A stretch of DNA of 50,478 nt from a virus, in IMG/VR virus record IMGVR_UViG_3300023176_000477, positions 1 to 50,478 of that record; one strand, 5' to 3'. Below the pieces are notes generated by a model, which did not search any database, was not told where the DNA came from, and was given only the letters and a program-made list of their open reading frames with translations. Below, piece by piece: positions 15,852-26,147 of this stretch (positions are counted from its first letter, which is position 1; each line of letters begins with the position of its first letter). A program made the translations under genes and the position numbers.

Positions 15852-18800
15852 TAACTATCATTCCTTATAATATCTATTTCATCATCTGATAAATCTACAA
15901 AATCATAAGCAGCTCTATCTGGATTTAATAACCTTAATACTACATTGTAATATAAATTAAATCCACGTGGATATTTAGCTAATAATTCTTTAGCTTGTGT
16001 ATCAAATTGCATTCTAAAATATTGAGCTTGTGGTTCATCTGATTTTTTCCACCAATCAAATTTAACTTCTTTATCTTGACTAATTAAATATTTAGATGAC
16101 TTTTCATCATATTCTTGCATTATTGGATATAACTCTAAAAAGAATTTACCTTCTTCTGTTGTTTTAGTTAAATCTAAATTTGGCCATATTTCAGTTATTT
16201 CTCTCCATATATCTTCTATTTGAGTTAAAGTTATAAATCCATATTCATCTCTTTGAAAACCACTAAAATCTGCCATTATAGCATTTCTCATAATTGCAGC
16301 TAAATCATCTTCTCCACCACCAGTTAATTCTAAATTATCATTTTGTAATATATTATTCATAGTTTTTATATCATCTTTCCAAGATTGATACTGATAAAAA
16401 CCTTTAGTTTTATTTATATATCTTCTGTATTCATCCGGAGTTAAATCATATCTTTCATTGTTAATTGCTTGCCATGTCATTTTTGCTTCAGGATTATCAC
16501 CATATAAAAATTGAAATGACAATGGTAATAATTTTTTCTCTCTAGGATGACTGTTCCAAAAATCTACAGCATCATATGTTTTAACACCTTTACCAGATAC
16601 TTTAATATCTGTAGGACTAAATAAATACATATGGTCTAATCCAAATTTAGAATGAAAATCTTGTGATGTTTGTATTGTGTCGTAGTTATTATTTTCTAAT
16701 ATTTCTTCGTAAACTTCATACAAAACAGCCATGTGATAATGCAAACTATTTTTAGCTTTAATAAAATATTCTGGTTTATAATTACTTGAAGGACCAATAA
16801 AACTTCTAATAAACTGCATAAACATATCTACTTGTGCTCTATCTCTTGCATAATCTAACATTGCATCTTCTATTTGTTCATATGTAACATCATCTCCATC
16901 TTTCCAATTAGGTATGTTGTATTTAAAATATTTATCTAATCTTCCATCTTTATATATATTTACCCACTCTAAAGAAACCATTGCATGTCGCCAAAAATTT
17001 ATTGTTGAATCAGCACGTAGTGTTTCTAGTTCACTTAATGCTTCACCAGGTTCTCTTACAATATCTTCTGAAAATTCAAATACACCTACTTTATCACCCC
17101 ATTCACGGCTAAAATCTACATCAACACCTTGTAAAAAAGCTCCTAATTTTTTATATGTAGGTGCTAAGCTAGCTAAATCCGATAATGCTATTTCTTCAGG
17201 CATAGGAAATTGTGTTAACCAATTTTTAAATTCACCAAATACACCACGGCTAGGTAATACTTTATTAAGACCTAAAGCAACAATAGAGTTAGTACCAGGT
17301 ACTTGTGACTGTGCAAGTAGGTTAATACTGCTTAGTGTAGATTTATATTGAACTTTCATATTAGATTCATCATCATCACCTTCTACTAATAAAGGCCCCA
17401 TCCATGCTTCAAATGGTGTCATAAATACATCATCACTAGGATTCATAGGATGTGGTGCAAACCAACCAGTATTTGTGTCACTTACATCATTTGTACCTTG
17501 TAAAGCTCTCCTACCTTTTTGTATACCAACAACTGGATATGGATTGTTTGCTAATAATTTACCCCAAGTTTTAAATACCTCAAACCATATTTCAGGAAAT
17601 GGAAATATATTTCTTGTAACTTCAGATATTTTATGTTGTGTAGTTGTGTCGTATAATAAATCTTTTAAGTTTTCTAAAGCGTATGCTCTGTTCATAGGTT
17701 CTACTTCATTAAAATTACTCCAACTACCAGTACCTAATCTTGATTTAGTTATTAAATCATTAACAACTTGTGATGGAACACCGTATGCTTTTGCATTATT
17801 AATGTATTTTTTTTGTAATGATTTATCCATTTGATTTATATTATCCATAACCCATAACCAATAGAATTGTTTAAATACAGGAGCTCTGTTTAAATAACCT
17901 ATAGGTTTACGCATTAATACTTCAAATAAACCATCTATAATATCTTCATATCTACTTGTTTTATTTGCATCATCTAATTCTTCTGTAACACGTACATATC
18001 CACCATTTAAACCTAAACCACCATCAGTAGTAGATTTAAATAATTCTTTAGCAGCATTAATAGCTTTACCTTTTTGTTTATTAGACATAGCTTTGATATA
18101 ACTTCTTTTTTCCCAATTTTTAACATCTAAAGCTTTTTTATTGTTTTGTTTAATTCTTCCAGTAATACCTGTATAACCATCAATATCACTCATAAAATCA
18201 ACAAATTTATTTGTTACCTTTCCATCTTTAACTACAGGTATTTTTCCTTCAGAAATAATATTTCTAAGTATTGTTGAACCTTTATTACCTTCTTTAACTT
18301 TATCCAAAGTCATTTGATATTTAACATCACTACCTGCTTGTTTCATAAAATGAATACCTTCAACAATATTGTCACCAGTAATTTCTCTTATGTATGCTTC
18401 TTGTTGTTGTATAAGTTGGTCTAATGCCCAAGAATCTGTTAATATATCGTAGTTTCCTGAGTAATCAGCATACTCTTGTAACCAAAATTGTCCTTCAGAT
18501 GAATCTAACCATTTGTTTAATTCAGGACTACCCCATCCATATTTAGCTACTTTTCTACCAATAGGGTCTGTTCTTACTTGTACATAATCCCAAAGTTTAC
18601 TTTGTGAATATTCAGCATTAGAAACGTTTGCTTTTAATTCCATTCTGTATTCAATATTTAAAGGATTCCAACCAGCTTTTTTACCTAAGAAACCTGTAAG
18701 TCCAATTGTTTGTTGTGTACCTTCAAGTAACTCTTGTGACATTAAAACTGATTGTATATCTGGTATATCATCTATTTCAGCTTGAGTAAATCCCATATCT

Positions 18801-21800
18801 AATAATTTTTTATTAGACATTTTTTTACCAGTAGATAACCATTGTGTATATATAATAGGATTTGTAAAAAAGTTATCTAATCCTTTTACTAAAATACGTG
18901 CTTGTTCTTCAAAAAATACACGAGTTAAAAATGCAACACGCAACAACACTAAAGGTTTAAATATTTTTCTAGTATAAAAATCCATAGCTCTATTTACAAC
19001 ATCTGCATCAGTTGCAGATTTTCTAGGTAAAAATCCATTTGGAAAAATGTATCCTTCTTTACCCCATGAACTTACATATTTTGCAAATCCTTTAATATCT
19101 TCTGCTAATATTGTAGCTTGTGTGCCAAGTCCTGAATCAGGAACAACATTCCATGCACCACTTGTAACTCTTTGTATATATTGCCAAGGTATTAAAGGAA
19201 CTACACTGTCTGTCATTTGTGATAAAAACAATGCATTTAAAGTACCTACATTTTTAAATTTACCTACATCTCTAGAATCTTCTGCTAATACAACTTCATG
19301 TACTTCAAAATTGCTGTTAAAACCTGGAATGTTTTTTGTTTTAGCATTAGCATATATTTTAGAACGTTCCAATCTAGAGTTAAGATGTTTTAAATAATTA
19401 CGTAATGGTGCTACTTTTTCTGGTCCAAATTCTGGTCCAAGTAATTTTTCTGCTCTATCTACTTCCCATTCTCTAAAATCTTTTCCAAATTTATATATAG
19501 AAGTTTTTTTCGTATAATCTAAATTAACAAACTTTAATAACCATTCTGATGCTTCTTTTTCATTATAATTATTTACTTCCATATGCTTTAATAAATTTTG
19601 ATAAGCACGTTTTTTATTAGTAATAACTAAACCAGAATCAGGAACAAGACTTAATAATCCATTTAAATAAGGTTCATTGTATGTTTTATAAGCACCACCA
19701 AAACCTAAATATTTTTGTATTTCATATTCATCATATGATGTAAAATTTTCTTTAACTTTATTTAAAGCTAGTTTTATTTTTCCTACTTCTTCTGCTTTAT
19801 CAAAACTAAGTGACTCAACTGTAGGTGCTACAGTTTTAATATTTTTTGATGTTTTAAATGGTGATATATCTCCTGCAGTTTTTACAATACCTCTTGCACC
19901 TTGACCTATATAGCTACCAAGATTTCTATAAGCAGCATCTTGATTACCAAATCTTGCCATAGGTTTAGATAACATACGTTTTACAGAATTACTAGATTCT
20001 GCAAAAGATTTTGCATCATTTGCTAAATTAATTAGCAAGTTATTTATAAAACCTGATTGTCCTACTTCACCCATAGCATTATCAGATAATTTTTCTATTA
20101 CTTCTGATACAGGTGCTTTTTTATTCTTTTTTAATCCTGCTTTAGAATTTACAACTTTTCTACCTGTATTTGCATATACTTTAAAAAAGTCTTTTACTTC
20201 ATCAGCTTTATTCATAAAAAGCATTTCAGCTAATAAATCAGGATGAATGTGTCTAAACAAAGGCATTCTAGACATTGCATATAAATTTTCTGGTCCAGAC
20301 TCAGCTACAAGTTGAAAAATATTGTTCCATACAGGCATATCAAAAACTACATCTGTTGAGGGAGCAAAGTATTTATTTACTTTATTAAAAACTAATAATT
20401 GATTTCTCATTTGTTTAGCTTTTTTATTAGTAGCTCTGACTGCTTTAGCTTCTGATAAATAACCTTGACCAAATAATCTTTTAAATCTACTAAAGTTTTG
20501 TGTACCTTCTGAACCAAGTTCTTCTAATTTACCTAAATCTTTGTATGTGTTTTCAATAATTTTAGTTGTATTTACTTTAACTTTTTTACCTTGTTGTAAC
20601 AAAATACCATTATCTAAAAATTCTGATGCTCTATTTACTTGATTCCAACGTTTACCTAAGTTACCTACTTTTAACCATTTAGAATAAAGTAATGGGTCTG
20701 CTAACTGGTGTGCTACGTCAATAGAACCAGATAGTAAATTAAAAGATAATGTACCTGGTTTGTAATATTCTGATGCATGTACTTTACCTGGTGAGTATTC
20801 TAACAATGTATTATCTGCTGCCCATGCTGGATGATTGTTATCAGGGTTTAAAGAATACTTTCTATTCCTTGTATATCTACCAGCATAAAAATTTATCTTA
20901 TTAGGTCTGGCTATTGAAGTATAAAATATATCTCCGTTTTCATCTTTACGTTTTAATGGTTCACCAATAACAGAAACTGTTTTACTATACGATTCTTCAT
21001 CAGAATAACCAGCTTGTTTATAATATCTATATAACTCTGTTTGTTCTGGTATTACAGGTTGAAAACCAATTAAAGTACTTCTATCAAAGTTAACAGGTTT
21101 ATCTGTATATTTATTAGGTAAAAATCCATTTGACCATACTTCATTCCATAATGCACCTAAGTTAGTTTGACCTGACATTTTAAAAGCTTCTACTAATGCA
21201 CTACCTTTTCCTGTTGCTAATACATCACTATCACTAATATCAATCATTAATCTATCTTGTGCTTGAGATATAGACATACCTTGTTTCATATAATCTTGTG
21301 CTTGTTTAACTGCACCGTAATATTCAATAGCTCTACCTTGTGTAAAAGGTTTACCAGGTAATAAAGCATTTAAAGCTATACCAGGTAAATTTACTTTTCC
21401 TGATGGTCCTAATGTTTGCATTAACCATTCAAGACCTAGTACACCCCAAACACCGTATTGTATATCTCCTGGTCCTGCACCACCAGGAAATAAACCAAAA
21501 GAGAAAAAATCACTTACATTCATTTGCATATTTCTTGCTAAATCTTCAGGAGCATATCTATCGTATATTTCTTTATGTAGAGCTTGTTCTTTTTTAATAC
21601 GTTCTTTTGTTAACTCATCTTCAATATCAAACAAATCACGACTACCAGCAGGTATTTGAGCACCCCAAGCTGAATAAGTTACACCTAAAGGTAAGTTAGG
21701 ATGTGTTTCTAATAATCTTTCAAAATCATAAATAGATGCAGGATTAGCTTTAAACGCTTCTACTTCTCTATTAAACTGTGCTATTTCTCTTTGTTTATTT

Positions 21801-21841
21801 ATTAGATAATTTCTATTATCTAACCAATTTGGATTTATCAA
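15851..21841 (-). CDS. Giant internal virion protein, 1996 aa
   Basis: At 1996 residues this one gene fills about 14 percent of the unit genome. It lacks the repeated coiled coil of a tape measure and has a globular, Trp/Tyr-rich sequence, for example FFSFGLFPGGAGPGDIQYGV (N-terminal), QYIQRVTSGAWNVVPDSGLG (about residue 900) and EVTRNIFPFPEIWFEVFKTW (about 1400). The position after the portal in a short-tailed-phage gene order suggests a giant ejection protein, comparable in size and place with the large virion-associated proteins of some marine podoviruses. I find no polymerase signature such as a clear DxDGD motif. Confidence 0.62.
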   Translation of the reverse strand: MINPNWLDNRNYLINKQREIAQFNREVEAFKANPASIYDFERLLETHPNLPLGVTYSAWGAQIPAGSRDLFDIEDELTKERIKKEQALHKEIYDRYAPEDLARNMQMNVSDFFSFGLFPGGAGPGDIQYGVWGVLGLEWLMQTLGPSGKVNLPGIALNALLPGKPFTQGRAIEYYGAVKQAQDYMKQGMSISQAQDRLMIDISDSDVLATGKGSALVEAFKMSGQTNLGALWNEVWSNGFLPNKYTDKPVNFDRSTLIGFQPVIPEQTELYRYYKQAGYSDEESYSKTVSVIGEPLKRKDENGDIFYTSIARPNKINFYAGRYTRNRKYSLNPDNNHPAWAADNTLLEYSPGKVHASEYYKPGTLSFNLLSGSIDVAHQLADPLLYSKWLKVGNLGKRWNQVNRASEFLDNGILLQQGKKVKVNTTKIIENTYKDLGKLEELGSEGTQNFSRFKRLFGQGYLSEAKAVRATNKKAKQMRNQLLVFNKVNKYFAPSTDVVFDMPVWNNIFQLVAESGPENLYAMSRMPLFRHIHPDLLAEMLFMNKADEVKDFFKVYANTGRKVVNSKAGLKKNKKAPVSEVIEKLSDNAMGEVGQSGFINNLLINLANDAKSFAESSNSVKRMLSKPMARFGNQDAAYRNLGSYIGQGARGIVKTAGDISPFKTSKNIKTVAPTVESLSFDKAEEVGKIKLALNKVKENFTSYDEYEIQKYLGFGGAYKTYNEPYLNGLLSLVPDSGLVITNKKRAYQNLLKHMEVNNYNEKEASEWLLKFVNLDYTKKTSIYKFGKDFREWEVDRAEKLLGPEFGPEKVAPLRNYLKHLNSRLERSKIYANAKTKNIPGFNSNFEVHEVVLAEDSRDVGKFKNVGTLNALFLSQMTDSVVPLIPWQYIQRVTSGAWNVVPDSGLGTQATILAEDIKGFAKYVSSWGKEGYIFPNGFLPRKSATDADVVNRAMDFYTRKIFKPLVLLRVAFLTRVFFEEQARILVKGLDNFFTNPIIYTQWLSTGKKMSNKKLLDMGFTQAEIDDIPDIQSVLMSQELLEGTQQTIGLTGFLGKKAGWNPLNIEYRMELKANVSNAEYSQSKLWDYVQVRTDPIGRKVAKYGWGSPELNKWLDSSEGQFWLQEYADYSGNYDILTDSWALDQLIQQQEAYIREITGDNIVEGIHFMKQAGSDVKYQMTLDKVKEGNKGSTILRNIISEGKIPVVKDGKVTNKFVDFMSDIDGYTGITGRIKQNNKKALDVKNWEKRSYIKAMSNKQKGKAINAAKELFKSTTDGGLGLNGGYVRVTEELDDANKTSRYEDIIDGLFEVLMRKPIGYLNRAPVFKQFYWLWVMDNINQMDKSLQKKYINNAKAYGVPSQVVNDLITKSRLGTGSWSNFNEVEPMNRAYALENLKDLLYDTTTQHKISEVTRNIFPFPEIWFEVFKTWGKLLANNPYPVVGIQKGRRALQGTNDVSDTNTGWFAPHPMNPSDDVFMTPFEAWMGPLLVEGDDDESNMKVQYKSTLSSINLLAQSQVPGTNSIVALGLNKVLPSRGVFGEFKNWLTQFPMPEEIALSDLASLAPTYKKLGAFLQGVDVDFSREWGDKVGVFEFSEDIVREPGEALSELETLRADSTINFWRHAMVSLEWVNIYKDGRLDKYFKYNIPNWKDGDDVTYEQIEDAMLDYARDRAQVDMFMQFIRSFIGPSSNYKPEYFIKAKNSLHYHMAVLYEVYEEILENNNYDTIQTSQDFHSKFGLDHMYLFSPTDIKVSGKGVKTYDAVDFWNSHPREKKLLPLSFQFLYGDNPEAKMTWQAINNERYDLTPDEYRRYINKTKGFYQYQSWKDDIKTMNNILQNDNLELTGGGEDDLAAIMRNAIMADFSGFQRDEYGFITLTQIEDIWREITEIWPNLDLTKTTEEGKFFLELYPIMQEYDEKSSKYLISQDKEVKFDWWKKSDEPQAQYFRMQFDTQAKELLAKYPRGFNLYYNVVLRLLNPDRAAYDFVDLSDDEIDIIRNDS

Positions 21842-21843
21842 TG

Positions 21844-22254
21844 TTAACCCTGTCGTCTATTAAGTAAATCTAAAATAATAGGTGATTTACTAACTTCATA
21901 CATAGCAGCAAGAGTAATATCTATACTTTGTGTGTTTGACTCAGGTATCATACCAGGACCTAAAGGTGCTCCTGATGTAGGAACTTCAGTAGGTCTTTCA
22001 GATGGTGCAAACACATTTGGTCTTTGTGGTTGTTGTTGTGATGTAGGTCTAGGTTGTATGTTACGTTGTGCAGGTAACGGAGCTGCTTTTTGTTGATTTA
22101 ATAATTGTTGTTGTTGACCATAAGGTAAACCAGGCATATCTCTTAAAGGTTGTTTTGAACTACCTGGACCACCATCAGTTCTATTTCTATTTTGTGTAGC
22201 TACTGGAGCTGGTTTGGCAGGTTGTCTATATCCACCTCGTCTATTTTTCGCCAT
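21844..22254 (-). CDS. Pro/Gln-rich basic virion-associated protein, 136 aa
   Basis: The ATG at 22254 follows AGGAGAATTTG; a TTG one codon upstream has too short a spacing. The sequence is disordered: KNRRGGYRQPAKPAP, repeated Gln/Pro runs (YGQQQQLLNQQKAAP, PTSQQQPQRPN) and a short folded C-terminus (SIDITLAAMYEVSKSP). Its place between portal and the giant protein suggests a linker or assembly factor. No homology is recognised. Confidence 0.6.
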   Translation of the reverse strand: MAKNRRGGYRQPAKPAPVATQNRNRTDGGPGSSKQPLRDMPGLPYGQQQQLLNQQKAAPLPAQRNIQPRPTSQQQPQRPNVFAPSERPTEVPTSGAPLGPGMIPESNTQSIDITLAAMYEVSKSPIILDLLNRRQG

Positions 22255-22399
22255 CAAATTCTCCTGTTAATAAAATTATAATACCTGGTGCTGGATATAT
22301 GATTTGTTTAACATTATCACCCATAACATCAAGTTCATCAACAACACCATATTCATTGTATATAGTTTCCCAAAAAGTATCTTCGTAATATTCTTCCAT
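22241..22399 (-). CDS. Small acidic protein, 52 aa
   Basis: The ATG at 22399 overlaps the portal stop by TAATG, and the stop at 22241 lies within the next gene. The product, MEEYYEDTFWETIYNEYGVV and so on, is acidic, with a hydrophobic end (PAPGIIILLTGEF). The tight coupling on both sides supports a real gene. The role is unknown. Confidence 0.55.
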   Translation of the reverse strand: MEEYYEDTFWETIYNEYGVVDELDVMGDNVKQIIYPAPGIIILLTGEFDGEK

Positions 22400-24177
22400 T
22401 ACATACCACCAAATGCACCTGCAATTGAAGGTTGTCCACCCATCATTTGTTGTTGCATCATTTGTTGTTGTATCATCATTTCTTCTTCAGGTGTCATCTG
22501 AGGTTCTTGTGGAGTATAAAACTGTTTCATAATCTCTGTTATAGCAGTTGGATACTCGTAAATAGCAATAGCAGCCATTGTAGCTGCAGGGTCACCTTGT
22601 GCAGACCTAGCTAGTATAGAATCAAATAATACTTGTTCAGCTTTATTTTTACGTATACGTTCCTGTACTTTAGCTATATTCTCTAAACCATCAATGTTAT
22701 CTTGTAGTGTTTCTACGTCTATAACACCTGCTTGTAACAATTGCAACCCAGTTACAATTTTTTGTGGTTCATCAAATCCAGCCATAACACCATAGATACG
22801 TCTAGTTCTAAAGTCACCACCAATATCTTGTAATACATTATAGTTTTCACTAAATGCAGCACCATTAAGAAAACCAGCCATAGGTTTTTTAGATATGCCT
22901 TGTGAGTAAGATAATATTACATCCATCTCTAATCTCTTAGCATCCATCTGTACCATAGCTGATTTAATAACATCTCTATATTCTGAAATCATAAGTGACA
23001 TAGTGCTGTTTAATTCTGATAGTCCAGCACCAGTAACAAAACTATTAGGAGATTGGCTATCGTCAGTTACAGGATAACCACCTACCATACGCAATTGTCT
23101 TTCTAATCTATCTATCTGTTGAAACAATTGATACGGCATATTGTTCATTGGTTTAGAAACTTGTGTACCAGGAGCTAGATAATTAACCGCAAATCGACCT
23201 TTTCTATATTGTCCGGATTCTATCTCTCCTGATATGTTAGTTTCTGTAAACACACTGTCTTCCATAGCAATAGCTGACATAATGTTTATTTTTGCCATCA
23301 TTGCCATCAAACCTATTACGTGGTCGTATTGTCCTTTAAGCTGGTCAAAAGATACACGTTTCATAAATACAAATGGTGGAGTAGATAATACGTTAGGTAT
23401 AAAATCTAAAATCATATTACGTTCTGGGAATACAATGTATGTACCTCCCATGTCATAGTATTCAATAATTCTTACACCAGAGTATGTATTATCTTCCCAA
23501 GCTTGTTCTCTGTTATTTTCATAAGACAAAAATGGTGTAGCATTATCTTGTGCTTCTTCAGCATCTTCATCTTGTTTTAAAATTTGTTCTGCAAACTCTG
23601 GATAGATTTGTGCAAGTTTATATCTAGGTACACGTCTAATAACAGCCATTTCTCTTGGTTGTTGGTCAGGACCTAAGTTACCTACAAAAGTATCATAAGG
23701 GTCACGTAACTCTGCACTAGGATAAAAGAAACCATTAGTATCACGTTTAGTTGTAATAACCCAAGCACAGTAACCATAACCAGGTAACCATCTAGCTGCT
23801 TGTTGTAGTTGACCTAATAAGTTTTGTTTTTCATCATAGTTAGTAACAATACGTTCTAATTTTTCTGCACGTACTTTACTTCTAGTAGAATCATTTTCAT
23901 TAGGTACATCAACTCTAACTTGTGGTATACCTGAAATCTTTTGTGCAAGTCGGTCAATACCAGATTGCAACATATTAGGAGCTGGTAATAAATCAGCATC
24001 AGAGGTTTCCATTGTATTACCTAACAATGCTTTAATGCCATCTGCACCACCATTAAGAATAGCTTTTATTCTAGCTTTCTGTACTTGTCTTTCTTGTACT
24101 AACTTACCTGATGTAAGTTCAGCAGCGTTTCTAACTATCTCGTCATAAGTTTTAACATCTAAGTTTTCTATGCCCAT
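22399..24177 (-). CDS. Portal protein, 592 aa
   Basis: It follows TerL, overlaps it by 10 bases, and has the size and composition of a portal: helical N-terminal wing (residues 1-60), a middle domain with LRDPYDTFVGNLG and RVPRYKLAQIYPEF, a conserved stem-like stretch and a Met/Gln-rich flexible C-terminus (EEMMIQQQMMQQQMMGG). It forms the dodecameric DNA gate at one vertex, which TerL docks on. The assignment rests on position and general architecture rather than a single diagnostic motif. Confidence 0.82.
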   Translation of the reverse strand: MGIENLDVKTYDEIVRNAAELTSGKLVQERQVQKARIKAILNGGADGIKALLGNTMETSDADLLPAPNMLQSGIDRLAQKISGIPQVRVDVPNENDSTRSKVRAEKLERIVTNYDEKQNLLGQLQQAARWLPGYGYCAWVITTKRDTNGFFYPSAELRDPYDTFVGNLGPDQQPREMAVIRRVPRYKLAQIYPEFAEQILKQDEDAEEAQDNATPFLSYENNREQAWEDNTYSGVRIIEYYDMGGTYIVFPERNMILDFIPNVLSTPPFVFMKRVSFDQLKGQYDHVIGLMAMMAKINIMSAIAMEDSVFTETNISGEIESGQYRKGRFAVNYLAPGTQVSKPMNNMPYQLFQQIDRLERQLRMVGGYPVTDDSQSPNSFVTGAGLSELNSTMSLMISEYRDVIKSAMVQMDAKRLEMDVILSYSQGISKKPMAGFLNGAAFSENYNVLQDIGGDFRTRRIYGVMAGFDEPQKIVTGLQLLQAGVIDVETLQDNIDGLENIAKVQERIRKNKAEQVLFDSILARSAQGDPAATMAAIAIYEYPTAITEIMKQFYTPQEPQMTPEEEMMIQQQMMQQQMMGGQPSIAGAFGGM

Positions 24178-26081
24178 GGTGCTTCGTTTATCTCCGTCAT
24201 CTTATAATCTCCATAACTAGGATTATAATCTAATCCTATGTTGGCAGTATGCTCTTTTTGCATACGCCTAAAAACTTTCATTGGAAACCAACTAGCCATA
24301 ACTATGTCAGTCTTCTCTTTGTTTCGTTTAGAAACAGGTTTACCATCAAAGTATAACAGTTGTTGTCTGTATTTCTGTATTTTAGCATTAGATTCTCCAT
24401 CACCAACAGGTAGATGTATTCTTTTATCTTCAAACAAATCTGCCATAGCACCAACACCATACAATGGGTCATGTTTATTTTTACCTGTTAAATGACCTTG
24501 TACAGTTATACCAGTACGTAATGTAAATTCTTTTATTGCAGCATCTTGTCGTATAGCAGATTGAAATCCGTTTTCTTCTACTATCCAATGTCTACAATCG
24601 TACTCGTGTAACCATATTGCCATTTGGTCTAACGCAGCTCTAATACCACCACCACGTCTGTTTTCTAAATCAACTAAATACAACTCACCTCTGTATTGGT
24701 CTATACCCCAAAGTACAGATGCTTGGTAACCACTTGATGCAGGGTCTAGTCCAGCAACAAGATATAAGTTTTTATATACCTGCCCTAGTACTAAATCAGG
24801 TCGCATACATTGGTCAATCATGTTCATAGTAAATATTTGCGTACCTTCTACATATGCTTGATTAAAATAAACCATTTCAAATGTTTGCCTACCACCTGTA
24901 GATTCAGCAGAATGTAACCTAGACATTAACCATTTAAAAGTTCTTTTACCTGGCCATAACATACAATCAGTATGTTCTTCTTCTAAATGTTCTGGTATTT
25001 GACACTCTAATGCATGTGCAGTTTCTACTATGCTTGTAAAGTTATCTGATTCAAGTAAGTGGTTATATAAATCATCAGGGTGCTGTCTTGAACCAATTAC
25101 AACAACAGCAGTATGTTCCTCTTTACGACTAGATAATGTAGTAGTCCACCATTGTCTTGTACTTTCTCTAGCACCAGGTTGCATAGTAGTTTGGTGGTCT
25201 TCAATGTCGTCTGCAATAATTATGTCACAGTCACGTGATAGAATCTTACCACCCTTACCTACAGCAACCATAGTTGGTGATTTAATACCTGCAACTGTTC
25301 TAGTACCTACAGTAAATTGGTTTTGTGACCAGTTTTTACCTGACCTGTTATCTGGTTTAAATGATTGACCAGGTGGACAGAAATCTTCTCTAAGTTCTTC
25401 ATTAGTATCTAGTACGTCAAGTACAGCAGATAATGCGTTTTTAGCTATGTCTTCGTTACCACCTACCCACATAATACGTACGTTAGGGTTTTTACATATC
25501 TGATATACAGCAAAGTGTATTAATAACTCTGTCTTTCCATGTCGTGGGGGTGACAGTATCAATAATTCTTTACCGTGTTCTATAGAATCTATAATATTAT
25601 TAATCCAGTTAGTGTGAAAATCTGCGGTGTCATAGTGTTTTCCTAGTTCTGTTCTAAAGTATTTGTGTCGGAAGTTCGAAAAATTTTCTAATGCAGCTTC
25701 TGCTTCAGCTGATAGTTCCCAATCTTCTGCTGCTATTTCGTTTCTACTATCTATCTTGTAGGCAGCGAGCATGCGACTGACAGTAGCTGGGGTGCAGCCA
25801 AGGAGGGAAGCTGCGTTTGCTACTGTCATGTCGCCAGTTGCAACTTCTTCGGCTATACCTTCGCTTACGAAAGCTCGGTAATACTGCCCTCTGCGTACAG
25901 AAGCATAATCGCCTGTATCAGCATTATACTCTTTATTGATGGGCTTGGTGTCCACTTTGTCATTATGTCGCTTGTCACGTGCAAATTGACGCTTCTGGCA
26001 CGTTCCTGAACAGAATTTTGTTTGTCTACCTCGTAATTTCTTTCGACAACCTTCTGCTATACAGATTACATTCTTTGACAC
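24168..26081 (-). CDS. terL: Terminase large subunit with N-terminal zinc-finger and HTH extension, 637 aa
   Basis: The ATPase has Walker A SPPRHGKT (residues 177-184), Walker B IIIADD (287-292) and a downstream VVVIGSRQHPDD segment. The nuclease part begins LVAGLDPASSG (D446) with further acidic residues (LYLVDLENRRG, HWIVEENGF). It cuts concatemers and pumps DNA into the procapsid. Unusually, the first 115 residues add a four-cysteine unit (C7, C12, C24, C28) and a helix-turn-helix-like stretch (MTVANAASLLGCTPATVSRM). No separate small subunit is seen, so the extension may supply DNA recognition. The start is GTG at 26081, about 31 nt downstream of the predicted transcript start. Confidence 0.93.
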   Translation of the reverse strand: MSKNVICIAEGCRKKLRGRQTKFCSGTCQKRQFARDKRHNDKVDTKPINKEYNADTGDYASVRRGQYYRAFVSEGIAEEVATGDMTVANAASLLGCTPATVSRMLAAYKIDSRNEIAAEDWELSAEAEAALENFSNFRHKYFRTELGKHYDTADFHTNWINNIIDSIEHGKELLILSPPRHGKTELLIHFAVYQICKNPNVRIMWVGGNEDIAKNALSAVLDVLDTNEELREDFCPPGQSFKPDNRSGKNWSQNQFTVGTRTVAGIKSPTMVAVGKGGKILSRDCDIIIADDIEDHQTTMQPGARESTRQWWTTTLSSRKEEHTAVVVIGSRQHPDDLYNHLLESDNFTSIVETAHALECQIPEHLEEEHTDCMLWPGKRTFKWLMSRLHSAESTGGRQTFEMVYFNQAYVEGTQIFTMNMIDQCMRPDLVLGQVYKNLYLVAGLDPASSGYQASVLWGIDQYRGELYLVDLENRRGGGIRAALDQMAIWLHEYDCRHWIVEENGFQSAIRQDAAIKEFTLRTGITVQGHLTGKNKHDPLYGVGAMADLFEDKRIHLPVGDGESNAKIQKYRQQLLYFDGKPVSKRNKEKTDIVMASWFPMKVFRRMQKEHTANIGLDYNPSYGDYKMTEINEAPWA

Positions 26082-26105
26082 TATTAACTAACTTTCCGTA
26101 GATGT

Positions 26106-26133
26106 TTGTATAGTGAGAATTATATGCTATAGT
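26106..26133 (+). promoter_or_regulatory. Rightward early promoter
   Basis: TTGTAT (26106-26111) and TATAGT (26128-26133) are 16 bases apart, with a TGC just before the -10 box (extended -10 form). Transcription would start near 26140 and give the early unit a leader of about 600 nt that is rich in hairpins. The boxes are host sigma-70 type, in keeping with the lack of a phage RNA polymerase. Confidence 0.55.
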
Positions 26134-26147
26134 CACATTAAATACAA
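26119..26147 (-). promoter_or_regulatory. Leftward late promoter
   Basis: On the minus strand TTGTAT (26142-26147) and a perfect TATAAT (26119-26124) are 17 bases apart, and the predicted start is near 26112, just upstream of TerL. It physically overlaps the rightward promoter. Both share an inverted repeat GTTTGTAT (26104-26111) / ATACAAAC (26142-26149), so one protein could control both directions. Confidence 0.6.

Noticed and set aside
15851-21841. Virion RNA polymerase or tape-measure protein
   Set aside because: No DxDGD-type catalytic motif and no long repetitive coiled coil were seen; kept as a giant internal virion protein of unknown fold.
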